Part shown: positions 17,943-26,316 of the stretch, piece by piece | Layout: every line of letters starts with the position of its first letter | Position numbering within the stretch: the stretch's first letter is position 1 | Assembly: GCF_002088935.1 (NCBI RefSeq) | Contig: NZ_NCSS01000006.1 | Location: 2,202,407 to 2,266,406, forward strand | Direction of reading: 5' to 3' | DNA: 64,000 bases | Origin: Henriciella litoralis | Lineage (GTDB): Bacteria; Pseudomonadota; Alphaproteobacteria; Caulobacterales; Hyphomonadaceae | Made by a program: the position numbers and the translations under genes | Notes under the pieces: generated by a model | Database searches by the model: none | The model's input: only the letters and a program-made list of their open reading frames with translations | Told to the model about the DNA's origin: nothing

Positions 17943-19109
17943 ATGACCCGTTTGAATCTTCTGAGTTGCCTGCTTGTTGGCGCGTCTGTGCCCGTATTGG
18001 CCGCGCAAGCGACGCCCATCGAGTTTAAATCAGACCTTGAAGCCGCGACGATTGTTTCCGCGATCGATCATGACGGGTTGCTGACGCAGGATGAGAGCCT
18101 TCTTTATGAGGTCGCGCTCGACAATCGGATCGAGACTTTCCTCGATAATGGGCTGAAGATCAGCGGCCGGCTGACCTTGCGCGGGCAGAGAGATCATCCG
18201 GCCCGGCCGGGTTTTTCTGGTCAGTTCGGCACGTCGGTGAGCGCGCCCGCTGGCGCGTATAGCGCTGTGTCTTCAACGGAGCCGGGAGACGAGACCGGTG
18301 CGCGCGGCAGCCTGGAGGCCGCTTATCTCGAATTCGATGGCGGTTATGGGGAGCTGAGGCTTGGGCGTGATCGGGGCGTTGCGGCGCGGTTTCATGAGGG
18401 GGCGCCGTCTGCACTGACGTTTACAGGTGTCAGCAATGTCTACCTTGACCCGACCGGGTTAAGTCTTGCGCGGACCAATCATGATCTAACCGGTCCATCG
18501 GCCAAGCTAAGCTATGCGACGCCGCGCATCCTTGGCCTGCGGGCCGGTATTTCTTTCACCCCGGATGCGAACGCCAAAGGCCTCGACCGAAACCTCAGCG
18601 CCTTTTCAGACCAGCCGGACATTGAAAATGCGGTTGAGCTAGCGGCCAATCTCTCGCGCACCTTGCGTTCGGCGAATACGTCTATTGAAGCCTCCCTGGC
18701 CTGGTCTACGGCGAGCGTGGACTCGCCATTTGCAGGCGTGCGCGGCGATGTCAGCACGTTTTCTGCGGGGACCAATATAGAGTTCCCGGCGTTTACGATC
18801 GGCGGCTCGTGGCTCTCGAGCGACAACGGTTTCAAAGGCGCGGACTATGAGGCCTGGGACATTGGCGTATCGAAAGAGATCCGCGGCACAGACGTCTCGA
18901 TTGGGTATTCGGAGGCTGATGACGCGCTGGCCGGCCTGTCGTCTGAAGCCTTCAGCATCAGTGCGGCACGGAACATAACGGACGATCTGACATTAGGTCT
19001 GAGTTATCAGGACCAGAAACTTCGTTCACCGGCAGGCAAAAACTCCGGCAGTGGGATTGTTGTAGAAATCACACTGAGGAGCGATTTTTTGGAGATGAGC
19101 GCTAATTAA
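17943..19109 (+). CDS. Outer-membrane porin
   Basis: A 388-residue secreted protein with signal peptide MTRLNLLSCLLVGASVPVLAAQA and a long series of amphipathic strands of the alphaproteobacterial porin fold: an early KISGRLTLRGQRD strand, then YLEFDGGYGELRLGRDRG, a motif typical of trimeric general porins, and many Ser/Thr-rich turns. The last strand VVEITLRSDF is followed by six extra residues, so it lacks the usual C-terminal Phe end. It sits between the DUF3576 gene and ntrZ, which are adjacent in Caulobacter, suggesting insertion. Solute specificity is unknown. Confidence 0.8.
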   Translation: MTRLNLLSCLLVGASVPVLAAQATPIEFKSDLEAATIVSAIDHDGLLTQDESLLYEVALDNRIETFLDNGLKISGRLTLRGQRDHPARPGFSGQFGTSVSAPAGAYSAVSSTEPGDETGARGSLEAAYLEFDGGYGELRLGRDRGVAARFHEGAPSALTFTGVSNVYLDPTGLSLARTNHDLTGPSAKLSYATPRILGLRAGISFTPDANAKGLDRNLSAFSDQPDIENAVELAANLSRTLRSANTSIEASLAWSTASVDSPFAGVRGDVSTFSAGTNIEFPAFTIGGSWLSSDNGFKGADYEAWDIGVSKEIRGTDVSIGYSEADDALAGLSSEAFSISAARNITDDLTLGLSYQDQKLRSPAGKNSGSGIVVEITLRSDFLEMSAN

Positions 19110-19160
19110 TCTTCTCTTGGGCGCATGACCTGTCTAAGTAGACTCTACAGAAGGTGGAAA

Positions 19161-19601
19161 ATGCGGCGTTTTATTGCAGCTACTCTTGTAACTGGTCTTT
19201 GTGCAGCGCTCCCGGCGCTGGCGCAAGCTCAGCCTATGGAGTTGTCAGCGCCGACTGTTTCCGAGACCGATAAGGCCGAGCCGGACTGGTACCGCCAGTT
19301 TACGCTCAGCTCGCCATCTGAACAGACGCCAATCTGGCAAGGCCAGCCAAGCAAGCAGGTTAAGCTCGCCTGGGTCAAAGGCGACAACTGGCAGCTTAGC
19401 GTCGATCTGACCTCTCGTCCGGATGGTTCGCCTCTGGCCCGTGAAGAGATGCGCGCCGGTGCCGAGTTCCGGATTACGCCGCGCATCAGTGTCGGCGGCT
19501 CGCTGACTCTCGGCGCAAATGACATTGATGAAAGCCTGCAGCAGTTCAAAGGCGATGCGATCGAAGCGGGTATCCGTCTTCGGTCCGCCTTCAAATTCTA
19601 G
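19161..19601 (+). CDS. ntrZ: NtrZ-family periplasmic regulatory protein (probable)
   Basis: In Caulobacter, NtrZ is a periplasmic protein that restrains the phosphatase activity of the sensor kinase NtrY. This 146-residue protein has a Sec signal peptide (MRRFIAATLVTGLCAALPALAQA) and a C-terminal region ending REEMRAGAEFRITPRISVGGSLTLG ... EAGIRLRSAFKF, which fits that family. The start at 19161 has GAAGGTGG upstream; an ATG 12 codons earlier lacks one. Gene order (parB-holA-lptE-leuS-DUF3576-ntrZ) is the strongest support. Its stop is interlocked with the gene on the other strand in CTAG. Confidence 0.7.
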   Translation: MRRFIAATLVTGLCAALPALAQAQPMELSAPTVSETDKAEPDWYRQFTLSSPSEQTPIWQGQPSKQVKLAWVKGDNWQLSVDLTSRPDGSPLAREEMRAGAEFRITPRISVGGSLTLGANDIDESLQQFKGDAIEAGIRLRSAFKF

Positions 19602-20212
19602 CTTTCAACGATACTTCCAAAACCTGAAACGCTCGCAAACCCGCCAAAACGGGCAACGCGCTGGGCTGTTCGGACATCTATGCCGCCAAGCGCATAAACC
19701 GGCAGTTCTGTTGCGCGGGCGATGGATGCAAATCGCATCAGTCCCATGGGCGCGCGGGCGGACGGACTATCGGATTTGAAGACAGTCGACACAATCAGCG
19801 CATCGACGCCAGCCTGATGGGCACGGCGAAATTCTTCTGAGTTGTGCACGCTCATCGTTGAAATACCGAATTTGGTCTCGAAACGGGCCGCCTGCCGATA
19901 CAGACGAAACGGCCAATGAACGCCATCGGCGCCCGTCCCATTTGCAAGATCAGGATCGGCGGCAATCAGGACTTTGCGCTGCGTATCCACGCATTGCTTA
20001 ACGAGATCCACCGCTTCGGCTCGCGCATTGGCCTGTCCAAAATGCCTGATGATCACGCCAATACCCGGGGGCAGGGCGTCAATAATCGCAGCTGGGTTCT
20101 CAAGCCGGGCCGAGTCCGTCATGAAAAATCCGCCCGGCAGACCCGCGCGCGAAGGTTTTGCGCTTTGTGCGGCATGGCTGAACTTGCGGATCGCGGCGCG
20201 TTTGTGGTTCAT
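19598..20212 (-). CDS. Thiamine phosphate synthase/TenI-family protein
   Basis: A 204-residue TIM-barrel protein of the ThiE/TenI superfamily. It has LPGGFFMTDSARLENP near residue 26, DPDLANGTGADGVHWP and a glycine-rich phosphate-binding end VYALGGIDVRTAQRVARFGGFASVSGFG. True ThiE joins the pyrimidine and thiazole units of thiamine; TenI-like members only cyclise thiazole tautomers or have unknown roles, and I cannot choose. The ATG at 20212 is preferred to a GTG at 20218. Either start leaves only a few bases to the divergent yggS-like gene. Confidence 0.75.
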   Translation of the reverse strand: MNHKRAAIRKFSHAAQSAKPSRAGLPGGFFMTDSARLENPAAIIDALPPGIGVIIRHFGQANARAEAVDLVKQCVDTQRKVLIAADPDLANGTGADGVHWPFRLYRQAARFETKFGISTMSVHNSEEFRRAHQAGVDALIVSTVFKSDSPSARAPMGLMRFASIARATELPVYALGGIDVRTAQRVARFGGFASVSGFGSIVES

Positions 20213-20218
20213 GCGCAC

Positions 20219-20887
20219 ATGCCTAACACCGCGCCCAAAGAAGACATAGCCGCCAATCGCGACCGTATCCTGTCGGATATAGCGTCAGCGGCCGATCACC
20301 CCGTAGAGCTGATCGCTGTTTCGAAAGTCCAGCCGGATGAACGTCTGCAGGCCGCGCTTGATGCGGGCCATTTGGTGTTTGGAGAGAACAAGGTGCAGGA
20401 GGCGCAGGCGCACTGGGCGGCGCGGCGCGGTATTGAGGGCCTGAAACTTCACCTTATTGGTCCGCTGCAAAGTAATAAATCGGAAGACGCGGTGGCGCTG
20501 TTTGATGTCATTCAGACGATCGATCGCAAGAAGATCGTCCGCACGATCAGTGAAGCCGCGGAGAAACTGGACCGCTTTCCCGACCTTTTCATCCAGGTGA
20601 ATACTGGCGAAGAAGCCCAGAAATCCGGGGTCATGCCGGATGATGTTGAGGATCTCGTTGCCTATACGCGCGAGACCTATCCGGGAAAGCTGGTTGGTCT
20701 GATGTGCATCCCGCCTGTCGATGAACCGGCCGCGCCGCACTTCGCCCTGCTGAAGAAGATGGCTGACGGTCTAGGCCTTGAATCTGTCTCGATGGGCATG
20801 AGTGCAGATTACGAACTTGGTGTTCAGCTGGGCGCGACGCATGTCCGGGTTGGCAGTGCCTTCTTCGGTGAGCGTCAGCCCGCCTGA
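20219..20887 (+). CDS. YggS-family pyridoxal-phosphate homeostasis protein
   Basis: Cytosolic PLP-binding protein (PLPBP/YggS) that buffers vitamin B6 and affects amino-acid pools. The 222-residue protein has the PLP-lysine segment VELIAVSKVQPDE, then FGENKVQEAQAHW, LHLIGPLQSNK and the C-terminal MGMSADYELGVQLGATHVRVGSAFFG, all diagnostic. The ATG at 20219 aligns with family starts; the open frame extends far upstream over the opposite gene but that part is not homologous. Its end overlaps the convergent L,D-transpeptidase gene by 13 bp. Confidence 0.92.
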   Translation: MPNTAPKEDIAANRDRILSDIASAADHPVELIAVSKVQPDERLQAALDAGHLVFGENKVQEAQAHWAARRGIEGLKLHLIGPLQSNKSEDAVALFDVIQTIDRKKIVRTISEAAEKLDRFPDLFIQVNTGEEAQKSGVMPDDVEDLVAYTRETYPGKLVGLMCIPPVDEPAAPHFALLKKMADGLGLESVSMGMSADYELGVQLGATHVRVGSAFFGERQPA

Positions 20888-21393
20888 TCCGAAAACTCAA
20901 TCTGCGTATCTTTTCCGCACTTTTCCAGAACCTGTAATAGGTCTTCCAGTTTCAGCGCGACGCAGCCCTCTGTGGCGCTGTAATCCGGTTTGGCGACATG
21001 GATGAAAATGGCGCTTCCGGCATTTGGCTTGACCGGATCGCTATTGTGATCAAGTTCGACAACGACATTATAGACATCGTCCTCTCGCCACATCTGTTCG
21101 TTGCTTGCAGGGTAGGGGCGCTTGACCGGACAATTGTACAAGACATCGCCGGGTTCATCGCACCATCCATCATCTGGATGCAGCGGGACGGTCTTGAGCG
21201 GGGTTACAGGCCGGTCAATCCGGTCTGCTCGCCAGAACACGGTCTTCAGGCTCCAGGTGCCCACAGGGGTTGTGCCATCGCGTTCAGTTTTGCGGGCAGC
21301 ATCGCGCATACCGCCGCGTCCGATGGCGCAGCGGAAGGACAAACCCTGACCGGAAATTGTCCCGTCTTTCGTTACGCGAAACCGCGTGGCCAT
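20875..21393 (-). CDS. L,D-transpeptidase (YkuD) domain protein
   Basis: A 172-residue YkuD-domain protein. The catalytic motif is present as HVAKPDYSATEGCVAL (His, then SxxGC). Such enzymes make 3-3 peptidoglycan cross-links or attach proteins to peptidoglycan, but members of this short subtype have no demonstrated role. No signal peptide is visible at the chosen ATG (MATRFRVTKDG), which is odd for a periplasmic enzyme. It diverges from cenR with about 100 bp between them, so an envelope-related link to that regulator is possible but inferred. Confidence 0.8.
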   Translation of the reverse strand: MATRFRVTKDGTISGQGLSFRCAIGRGGMRDAARKTERDGTTPVGTWSLKTVFWRADRIDRPVTPLKTVPLHPDDGWCDEPGDVLYNCPVKRPYPASNEQMWREDDVYNVVVELDHNSDPVKPNAGSAIFIHVAKPDYSATEGCVALKLEDLLQVLEKCGKDTQIEFSDQAG

Positions 21394-21493
21394 ATTGAAG
21401 CTCCCAAAAATGTCATCGCCTGGTTATCAGTTCTTTAGCTGAACCATTCGTGTATCGTGACTAGGTGGAACGCAGCAACCCGGTGGAGAAGGT

Positions 21494-22183
21494 ATGATCA
21501 GCAAGAAAACCATACTCCTTGTGGATGACGATCAGGACCTGCGCGAAGCCCTCGCTGAGCAGTTCGATCTTCATGACGGGTTTGAAACCGTGCAGGCGGC
21601 GAATGCGACCGAGGCGCTGGAGACAACCGCCACTGACAGGCTCGACGTCATCCTGCTGGATGTCGACATGCCCGACATGGATGGCCGCGAAGCCTGCAAA
21701 TTGATGCGCCAGCGCGGCGTTCGGGCGCCGATCATCATGCTGACAGGGCAGGATAGTGACGCGGACACGATCCTTGGCCTGGAATCCGGCGCTAATGACT
21801 ATGTCACCAAGCCATTCCGGTTTTCTGTTCTGCTGGCCCGGGTCAGGGCGCACCTTCGTAGTTTCGAACAAAGTGAGGATGCGACCTTCATGCTCGGGCC
21901 ATATGAGTTTCAGCCCGCGATGAAATTGCTGGTGCGCGAGGATGATCGCAAAATCCGCCTCACAGAGAAAGAAACCAGTATTCTGAGGTATCTCTATCGC
22001 GCGGCCGGCAAATCAGTCCCGCGTGAAGAGCTGTTGTCAGAGGTCTGGGGATATAATGCCGCGGTCACGACCCACACGCTCGAGACCCATGTGTACCGAT
22101 TGCGCCAGAAGATTGAACCCGATCCCGCCAATGCCCGCATTCTGCTGACCGAAACGGGCGGTTACCGGCTTCAGCCCGGTTAA
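21494..22183 (+). CDS. cenR: OmpR-family response regulator, CenR-like
   Basis: Two-component response regulator for cell-envelope control; in Caulobacter CenR is essential and pairs with CenK. The 229-residue protein has an N-terminal receiver domain with acidic pocket DDD (11-13), phosphoacceptor Asp56 in LLDVDMPD and KPF near 108, then a winged-helix output domain (about 130-229) ending TETGGYRLQPG. GGAGAAGG precedes the ATG. No histidine kinase lies nearby, as in Caulobacter. Naming rests on similarity plus the position close to parB and ntrZ. Its TAA is interlocked with the xthA stop in TTAA at 22180-22183. Confidence 0.85.
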   Translation: MISKKTILLVDDDQDLREALAEQFDLHDGFETVQAANATEALETTATDRLDVILLDVDMPDMDGREACKLMRQRGVRAPIIMLTGQDSDADTILGLESGANDYVTKPFRFSVLLARVRAHLRSFEQSEDATFMLGPYEFQPAMKLLVREDDRKIRLTEKETSILRYLYRAAGKSVPREELLSEVWGYNAAVTTHTLETHVYRLRQKIEPDPANARILLTETGGYRLQPG

Positions 22184-22995
22184 AGCGCGGCAAAGCTCGT
22201 GCTGACAGGCGCGTGATCGGATGGCTTCCAGCCGCCGCGCCATTTCAGGTGAATATCATAGCTTGGCAGGTCGACTTTCCCCATGGCGGTGTCGCTCGCC
22301 CAGATATGGTCAAGCCGGCGCCCGCGATTGGACGCGGCCCAGTCTTTCGCCCGGTAGGACCACCAGGAATATAGCTTCTGCGCATCATCATGACGCTCGC
22401 GGGCAATATCGGTAAAGCCGCCATCGGCGCGCGCTTTCTCCAGCGCTTCGGTTTCCACCGGCGTATGTGAGACGATTTTCAGAAGCTGCTTGTGTGACCA
22501 GACATCATTCTCATGCGGGGCCACGTTGAGATCGCCGACGAGAATGCGCGGCGTGCCATCGTCGCGCAGCGTTGCAAAATCACGGGCCATGCAGGCCAGG
22601 AAATCGAGCTTGTGCGCGAACTTGTCATTGGTCTCCGGATTTGGCTCATCGCCGCCGGCCGGCAGGTAGATATTGTGGACCTCATAACCTTCGATCCGCG
22701 CGGCCTGCACGCGGGAATGGCCCTCGCGGCAGAGCGGGTGTGCTTCTACAGGCTCAATCGGATGTTTTGAAACAATCGCGACACCGTGATGGCCGCCCGA
22801 CTGTCCGAGGATATGGAAGTGGTTATAGCCGATTTCGGTGAAAGGCTTCTTCGGAAACTGGTCCGTCTGGCATTTGATTTCCTGAAGGCAGAGGACATCG
22901 GAGTCCTGCTCACGAAGAAAGTCCTGCACATTCGGCGCACGTAGCCGGATGGAGTTGATGTTCCAGGTGGTGACCTTGAGGGATTTGTTTGCCAT
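22180..22995 (-). CDS. xthA: Exodeoxyribonuclease III
   Basis: AP endonuclease and 3'-5' exonuclease for base-excision repair. The 271-residue protein has WNINSIRLRAPN, the catalytic Glu in LCLQEIKC, DLNVAPHENDVW and the terminal SDHAPVSTSF with the catalytic His. Length and motifs are those of the ExoIII branch of the endonuclease/exonuclease/phosphatase fold. It lies 60 bp downstream of the DUF3108 gene and converges on cenR. Confidence 0.95.
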   Translation of the reverse strand: MANKSLKVTTWNINSIRLRAPNVQDFLREQDSDVLCLQEIKCQTDQFPKKPFTEIGYNHFHILGQSGGHHGVAIVSKHPIEPVEAHPLCREGHSRVQAARIEGYEVHNIYLPAGGDEPNPETNDKFAHKLDFLACMARDFATLRDDGTPRILVGDLNVAPHENDVWSHKQLLKIVSHTPVETEALEKARADGGFTDIARERHDDAQKLYSWWSYRAKDWAASNRGRRLDHIWASDTAMGKVDLPSYDIHLKWRGGWKPSDHAPVSTSFAAL

Positions 22996-23055
22996 GCGAT
23001 GGCCTTAGCCGCGTCGCCCTGAGGGGTCAACGCGGCCTTGGCGGTGTCGGGTGGA

Positions 23056-23913
23056 TCAGTTGGAGCCGGCAGGAAGTGGCTCGAACTTCAGCTTCGCGAC
23101 CTGCAGAGTCACTTTGCCTATCTTGTCTGTATCGGCCTGGATCTTGACCGGCATATAGGCCCCGTTCGGCAGAGGGGCCATCCACATGCGAAGCGGGCCG
23201 TCGATGCCTGACAAAGTGTCCTTGTTGGCTTCGCCCTTCTTGTAACCAGCGACCTTGTCCATGCGGACATGACACTCATAGGCTTCACCTTTGTAGCCTT
23301 CAGTTTTGACCGTCTTCAGACCGGCATTCGTGAAGTGCAGGTGCGTCAGCTGGCGACCGTCAAAGATTTTCATCGGGCCGCCACAAGGGTTGCCGTCAGC
23401 TTCGCGTGGGACAAAAGCGTGCCCAATGAAGGCTGTGAGCGGATCAGCGGCATCCAGTTTTTGCGGCGCTGTTGCGGCCGGGTCACCGAGATTACCGAAG
23501 GCCGGCGTCGCCGTCATGCTGACATCAGTTGCGCCATAGGTCATTTCCACGCGGCGGTCTTTCTTGCCGTCATGGTTCTGGGACACATAGGCATAAGGCT
23601 GCAGATGGTCATCGCGGACATAGCCGCTTGAGGCGAGGTCCATGTCGTAATTGACCAGAATGTCAGCCAGACCCGTCGTTTTCACCTTCCCCTTGATCGA
23701 ATAGGTGTCGGGGTTAAGGTCAGCCGTGAAGTTGGCGCGACCCGTGATCGGGATGAAGAGCGCCCAGGCGGTCGCCTTGATCTGGTAGGTCAGCTTCATC
23801 GGCTGACCGGCCTTGATTTCTGTCAGAGGGGTCGCTTCCGGTTTCGGCTGTGCGAGGGCAAAGCCGCCCGCAGCAAGGGCGATGACGCTGGTAGCGGCGA
23901 TCAGCTTTTTCAT
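23056..23913 (-). CDS. DUF3108 secreted protein
   Basis: A 285-residue exported protein with signal peptide MKKLIAATSVIALAAGGFALAQP. The body, from TYQIKATAWALFIPITGRANFTADL through YEDGYVRDDHLQPYAY-type strands to LRMWMAPLPNGAYMPVKIQADT, fits DUF3108, a family thought to form an open beta-barrel in the periplasm. No function is established. Two Cys (in NPCGGPMKI and YECHVRM) may pair. It is the first gene of a leftward pair with xthA and is divergent from rpmB, an arrangement shared with Caulobacter. Confidence 0.8.
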   Translation of the reverse strand: MKKLIAATSVIALAAGGFALAQPKPEATPLTEIKAGQPMKLTYQIKATAWALFIPITGRANFTADLNPDTYSIKGKVKTTGLADILVNYDMDLASSGYVRDDHLQPYAYVSQNHDGKKDRRVEMTYGATDVSMTATPAFGNLGDPAATAPQKLDAADPLTAFIGHAFVPREADGNPCGGPMKIFDGRQLTHLHFTNAGLKTVKTEGYKGEAYECHVRMDKVAGYKKGEANKDTLSGIDGPLRMWMAPLPNGAYMPVKIQADTDKIGKVTLQVAKLKFEPLPAGSN

Positions 23914-24056
23914 GATCTTAAGTATCCTTGTTCCAAGCTTTGTTGCTCGAGGCGATTTCTATAACTGTGTCATGGAATGGCATGTGAACAGGCCTGCCCT
24001 CGGTTTGCCGCATTAAAATCACGGTTCTGCCTCCTGCGAAACGCTGCCTGCAACGG

Positions 24057-24085
24057 TTGACGGCGTCCGACATGGCGCGTATGAG
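24057..24085 (+). promoter_or_regulatory. Likely sigma-70-type promoter of rpmB
   Basis: TTGACG at 24057-24062, a 17-base spacer, then TATGAG at 24080-24085. It lies 43 bp before the rpmB ATG and points toward it. Confidence 0.55.
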
Positions 24086-24127
24086 CGCCGCTTCGGTTTT
24101 ACTTAAACACTTATAAGCGAGCGCCCC

Positions 24128-24424
24128 ATGGCACGCCAATGCGAACTTTCAGGCGTCAAGCCGATTGTCGGCAACCTTGTCAGCCACTCGAACGTCAAGA
24201 CCAAGCGTCGGTTCCTGCCGAACCTGGTGAACGTCACGCTGAAGTCCGACAAGCTTGACCGGTCTTTCTCCATGCGGATTGCAGCGAAAACGCTGCGCAC
24301 CGTCGACAAGCTGGGCGGCCTTGATGGCTACCTCGCCAAGGCGAAAGAAGACAAGCTTTCCCCAAAGGCCCTGAAGATCAAACGTGATCTTGAAAAGCAG
24401 GCTGCCGAGGCAGCTGAAGCGTAA
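24128..24424 (+). CDS. rpmB: 50S ribosomal protein L28
   Basis: Large-subunit ribosomal protein. The 98 residues start MARQCELSGVKPIVGNLVSHSNVKTKRRFLPNL, the alphaproteobacterial L28 signature, and end in a Lys-rich helix. It is monocistronic: a good promoter lies upstream and a strong terminator 28 bp downstream. L33 (rpmG) is not adjacent. Confidence 0.96.
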   Translation: MARQCELSGVKPIVGNLVSHSNVKTKRRFLPNLVNVTLKSDKLDRSFSMRIAAKTLRTVDKLGGLDGYLAKAKEDKLSPKALKIKRDLEKQAAEAAEA

Positions 24425-24451
24425 GGCTTCTGCTCCAGCAAGAATTTATCG

Positions 24452-24483
24452 AAAACGCGCTCCGCATCGGGGCGCGTTTTTGT
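24452..24483 (+). terminator. Rho-independent terminator after rpmB
   Basis: Perfect inverted repeat AAAACGCGC / GCGCGTTTT (24452-24460 and 24472-24480) with an 11-base loop, running into T residues. Confidence 0.85.
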
Positions 24484-24539
24484 TTGCGCTGTGCGAATTT
24501 ATGCGTCAGCCAGACACAAAGATATTCCGGGAGCTGTCC

Positions 24540-26225
24540 ATGCTGAGAAACGCCGCCATTCTATCTGCCGCTATCCTGACTGCCTGTGCGCAGACGGCGC
24601 CCGCATCCGCGCCGGAAACAGTAGAGGCCGCTGGCGCCCTACAGCCAACAGCGACCCGCATCTTTTCCAGCGGTACAATCTATACCGGCCTTGGCACCGA
24701 GACTGTGGACACAGTTGCTGTGAATGACGACGGCCGGATCGTCTGGACCGGCTCGATTGATGATCTCGACGCACAAGTGGAGATAGAGGGCGCGGAGTTC
24801 GTCTGGCTGGACAACGCCTTCATGTATCCGGGCTTCACCGATGGCCATGCGCATCTGATCGGCATTGGGCAGCGTGAACTCTCGCTCGACCTGTCGGGCG
24901 TCAAGTCGCTCGCGGAGCTGCTCGAGACTGTGGCCGCGCAGGATGAGGAGTTGCCTGAGGGCGAAATGATCATCGGTGGCGGCTGGATCGAGACAGACTG
25001 GCCGGAAGGGCGCATGCCGACCGCGGCCGACCTCGACAGCGTTGCCGGTGACCGCGTGGTCATTCTCTACCGGGCCGATGGGCACGCACTCGTTGCAAGC
25101 TCGGCAGCACTTGAGGCCGGCGGCATAACGGACGCTTCTGAAGATGTCTCCGGCGGCAAGATCGAGCGCGGCGCAGATGGCAAGGCAACCGGCATCCTCA
25201 TCGACAATTCCATGACCCCGATTGGCGCGCTGATCGCCGCCCCGACGCCTGACGGTGTGAAGCGGGCCTTTGTCGAGGGGGCGAATGTCTATGTCGAGCG
25301 TGGCTGGACGGGCGTGCACAATATGTCGGTTTCGCCAGGCCATGCCAGCGTTCTGAAAGCGCTCGATGAGGCTGGTCAGATGCCATTGCGGCTCTGGAAT
25401 GCCTTTGACGCTGAGGGCGCCAATATCGCCGAGGGCCATCTGTTCGAAACCGACACGATCACGAATCGGGCCGTGAAGCTCTACATGGATGGCGCGCTCG
25501 GGTCTCGTGGGGCCTTGCTGATTGAGCCTTATAGCGACCGCCCGGACACCTCTGGCGTGGTGCGCACCAGTCAGGAAGAGCTCTCAGCGCAGATGCGCCA
25601 GGCCGATGAAGGCGGGTATCAACTGGCCATCCACGCCATCGGTGATCTTGCCAACCGGCACATCATCGACGCCTTCGAAGAGGGCGGCTATGGCCCGGAG
25701 AAGCGCTGGCGGATCGAGCACACGCAGATCGTGAACCCTGATGACATCAAACGGATCGGCGAAGACGGCCTGATTGCCTCCATGCAGCCCTCGCATGCGA
25801 TTGGTGACCTCAAATTCGCGCCCGCCCGGCTGGGATTTGCGCGGCTCGATGGTGCCTATGCCTGGCAAGACTTGCTGGACAATGGCGCGATTGTCGTTGG
25901 CGGGTCTGATGCGCCTGTGGAAGTTGGCTCACCGCTGATCGAGTTCTACGCCGCTGTTGCCCGCAAGGATCTTGAGGGCAATGACGGGCAAGGCTGGCAC
26001 CCGGAACAGGCGCTCAGCCGGACCGAGGCGCTCGCGCTATTTACGTCTGCCCCGGCCTATGCCGCCTTCATGGAAGATGATCTTGGCACGATCGAAGTCG
26101 GCAAGCTGGCGGACTTTACCGTCTTCGACCGGGACCTGATGGAGGTGCCTGAAGCTGACATTCTGAACGCTGAGGCGATGATGACAGTTGTGCAGGGTGA
26201 AATTGTCTGGCAACGGGCCAAGTAA
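24540..26225 (+). CDS. Amidohydrolase-3 family lipoprotein (YtcJ-like)
   Basis: A 561-residue metal-dependent hydrolase of the amidohydrolase superfamily, YtcJ-like branch. The N-terminus MLRNAAILSAAILTAC is a lipoprotein signal with Cys16, so the enzyme is probably periplasmic and membrane-anchored. Metal-binding motifs are visible: GFTDGHAHLIG (HxH), AIHAIGDLANR, RIEHTQI and GGSDAPVEVGSP. Substrate is unknown; relatives act on N-acyl or imide compounds. The start at 24540 gives the signal peptide directly; an upstream in-frame ATG at 24384 lies within rpmB. It is a single gene behind the rpmB terminator. Confidence 0.82.
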   Translation: MLRNAAILSAAILTACAQTAPASAPETVEAAGALQPTATRIFSSGTIYTGLGTETVDTVAVNDDGRIVWTGSIDDLDAQVEIEGAEFVWLDNAFMYPGFTDGHAHLIGIGQRELSLDLSGVKSLAELLETVAAQDEELPEGEMIIGGGWIETDWPEGRMPTAADLDSVAGDRVVILYRADGHALVASSAALEAGGITDASEDVSGGKIERGADGKATGILIDNSMTPIGALIAAPTPDGVKRAFVEGANVYVERGWTGVHNMSVSPGHASVLKALDEAGQMPLRLWNAFDAEGANIAEGHLFETDTITNRAVKLYMDGALGSRGALLIEPYSDRPDTSGVVRTSQEELSAQMRQADEGGYQLAIHAIGDLANRHIIDAFEEGGYGPEKRWRIEHTQIVNPDDIKRIGEDGLIASMQPSHAIGDLKFAPARLGFARLDGAYAWQDLLDNGAIVVGGSDAPVEVGSPLIEFYAAVARKDLEGNDGQGWHPEQALSRTEALALFTSAPAYAAFMEDDLGTIEVGKLADFTVFDRDLMEVPEADILNAEAMMTVVQGEIVWQRAK

Positions 26226-26316
26226 GATTTACCTTGCGTCGCACTAGGCGCAGCGTGATCGCGTGCTAAAACCCACGAAACGCACCTTTCGGGAACCGAT
26301 TTCGGAGACATAATCC

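Noticed and set aside
24080..24130. CtrA box upstream of rpmB (TTAAACACTTATAAG)
   Set aside because: The second half-site is TATAA rather than TTAA, so it is only a half match.
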